13,585 bases of DNA from JAENZQ01 sp964553505 (GTDB lineage Bacteria; Bacillota; Clostridia; Peptostreptococcales; JAAYPU01). Location of the stretch: contig CAZKKX010000060.1 in the NCBI GenBank assembly GCA_964553505.1, positions 1 through 13,585 on the forward strand. Reading direction: 5' to 3'. Made by a program: the position numbers and the translations under genes. Positions 13,554 to 13,585 of the stretch are shown piece by piece. Below the pieces are notes generated by a model. It made no database searches and was not told the origin of the DNA. It saw only the letters and a program-made list of their open reading frames with translations. The first letter of the stretch is position 1; the number at the start of each line of letters is the position of its first letter.

Positions 13554-13585
13554 TGCAAGAAGAAAATATGATGAGGCCTTAAAAG
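13549..13585 (+). pseudogene. tnpC: IS66 transposase TnpC, continuation after the RIT element
   Basis: The frame reads AHARRKYDEALK to the window edge. In IS66 transposases GCWAH is followed by ARRKF/Y-x-E-A, so this is the direct continuation of the fragment ending at residue 341 (His). Ala-His is duplicated at the two junctions. The rest of the gene, with the catalytic Glu, lies beyond the window. Confidence 0.88.

Larger units (their letters stand above)
8153..13585 (+). mobile_element. IS66-family element, interrupted by a RIT element; right end outside the window
   Basis: The left end begins GTAAGCGTAAAATAAGA at 8153, which has the GTAAGCG start typical of IS66 ends. It carries the standard tnpA-tnpB-tnpC order. 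tnpC is broken by the recombinase-trio element at about 10056-13547, and its frame resumes to the window edge. The right terminal repeat and the target duplication are not in view. Confidence 0.9.

Overview
The window looks like chromosomal DNA of an anaerobic, low-GC, spore-former-type Firmicute (Clostridia or Negativicutes). The grounds are strong GGAGG ribosome binding sites, AT-rich coding DNA, a glycyl radical enzyme with its oxygen-sensitive activase, and typical Firmicute insertion sequences. The genus cannot be fixed from the sequence alone.

Left edge (1-1171): the 3' end of a sodium:solute symporter gene with its own terminator (488-520). About 650 bases without a gene follow. They hold a possible relic of an ISL3-type IS end, several inverted repeats and three copies of GATAGTTAGGGG.

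Catabolic cluster (1172-7927), all on the + strand: an 807-residue glycyl radical enzyme of the CutC/dehydratase branch; a 74-residue single-span membrane protein; a 12-span NCS1-type permease; the matching radical-SAM activating enzyme; and a LuxR-type regulator. The permease should import the substrate, the activase should install the glycyl radical on Gly782, and the enzyme should cleave or dehydrate the substrate. The regulator probably controls the set. A near-identical 14-base motif lies about 136 bases before both the enzyme gene and the small-protein/permease operon. The pairing of this enzyme type with an NCS1 permease does not match any characterised glycyl-radical pathway I can name, so the substrate is open. 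This is the best candidate for an undescribed system here.

Mobile-element nest (about 8030-13585): the start of an IS1182-like transposase gene is cut by an IS66-family element (left end at 8153). That element's tnpC is in turn cut by a 3.5-kb recombinase-in-trio (RIT) element (about 10056-13547) carrying three overlapping tyrosine recombinase genes on the - strand. The tnpC reading frame resumes at 13549. The first RIT recombinase has an in-frame stop after 56 codons. The RIT ends carry six copies of a 12-base motif (TTATCCRAGAAR) inside long inverted repeats, and the right junction holds an inverted copy of the target hexamer.

The symporter fragment and the RIT element have sampled lines of about 45% GC, against 15-22% in sampled lines of the enzyme and regulator genes. 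The window is therefore a mosaic.
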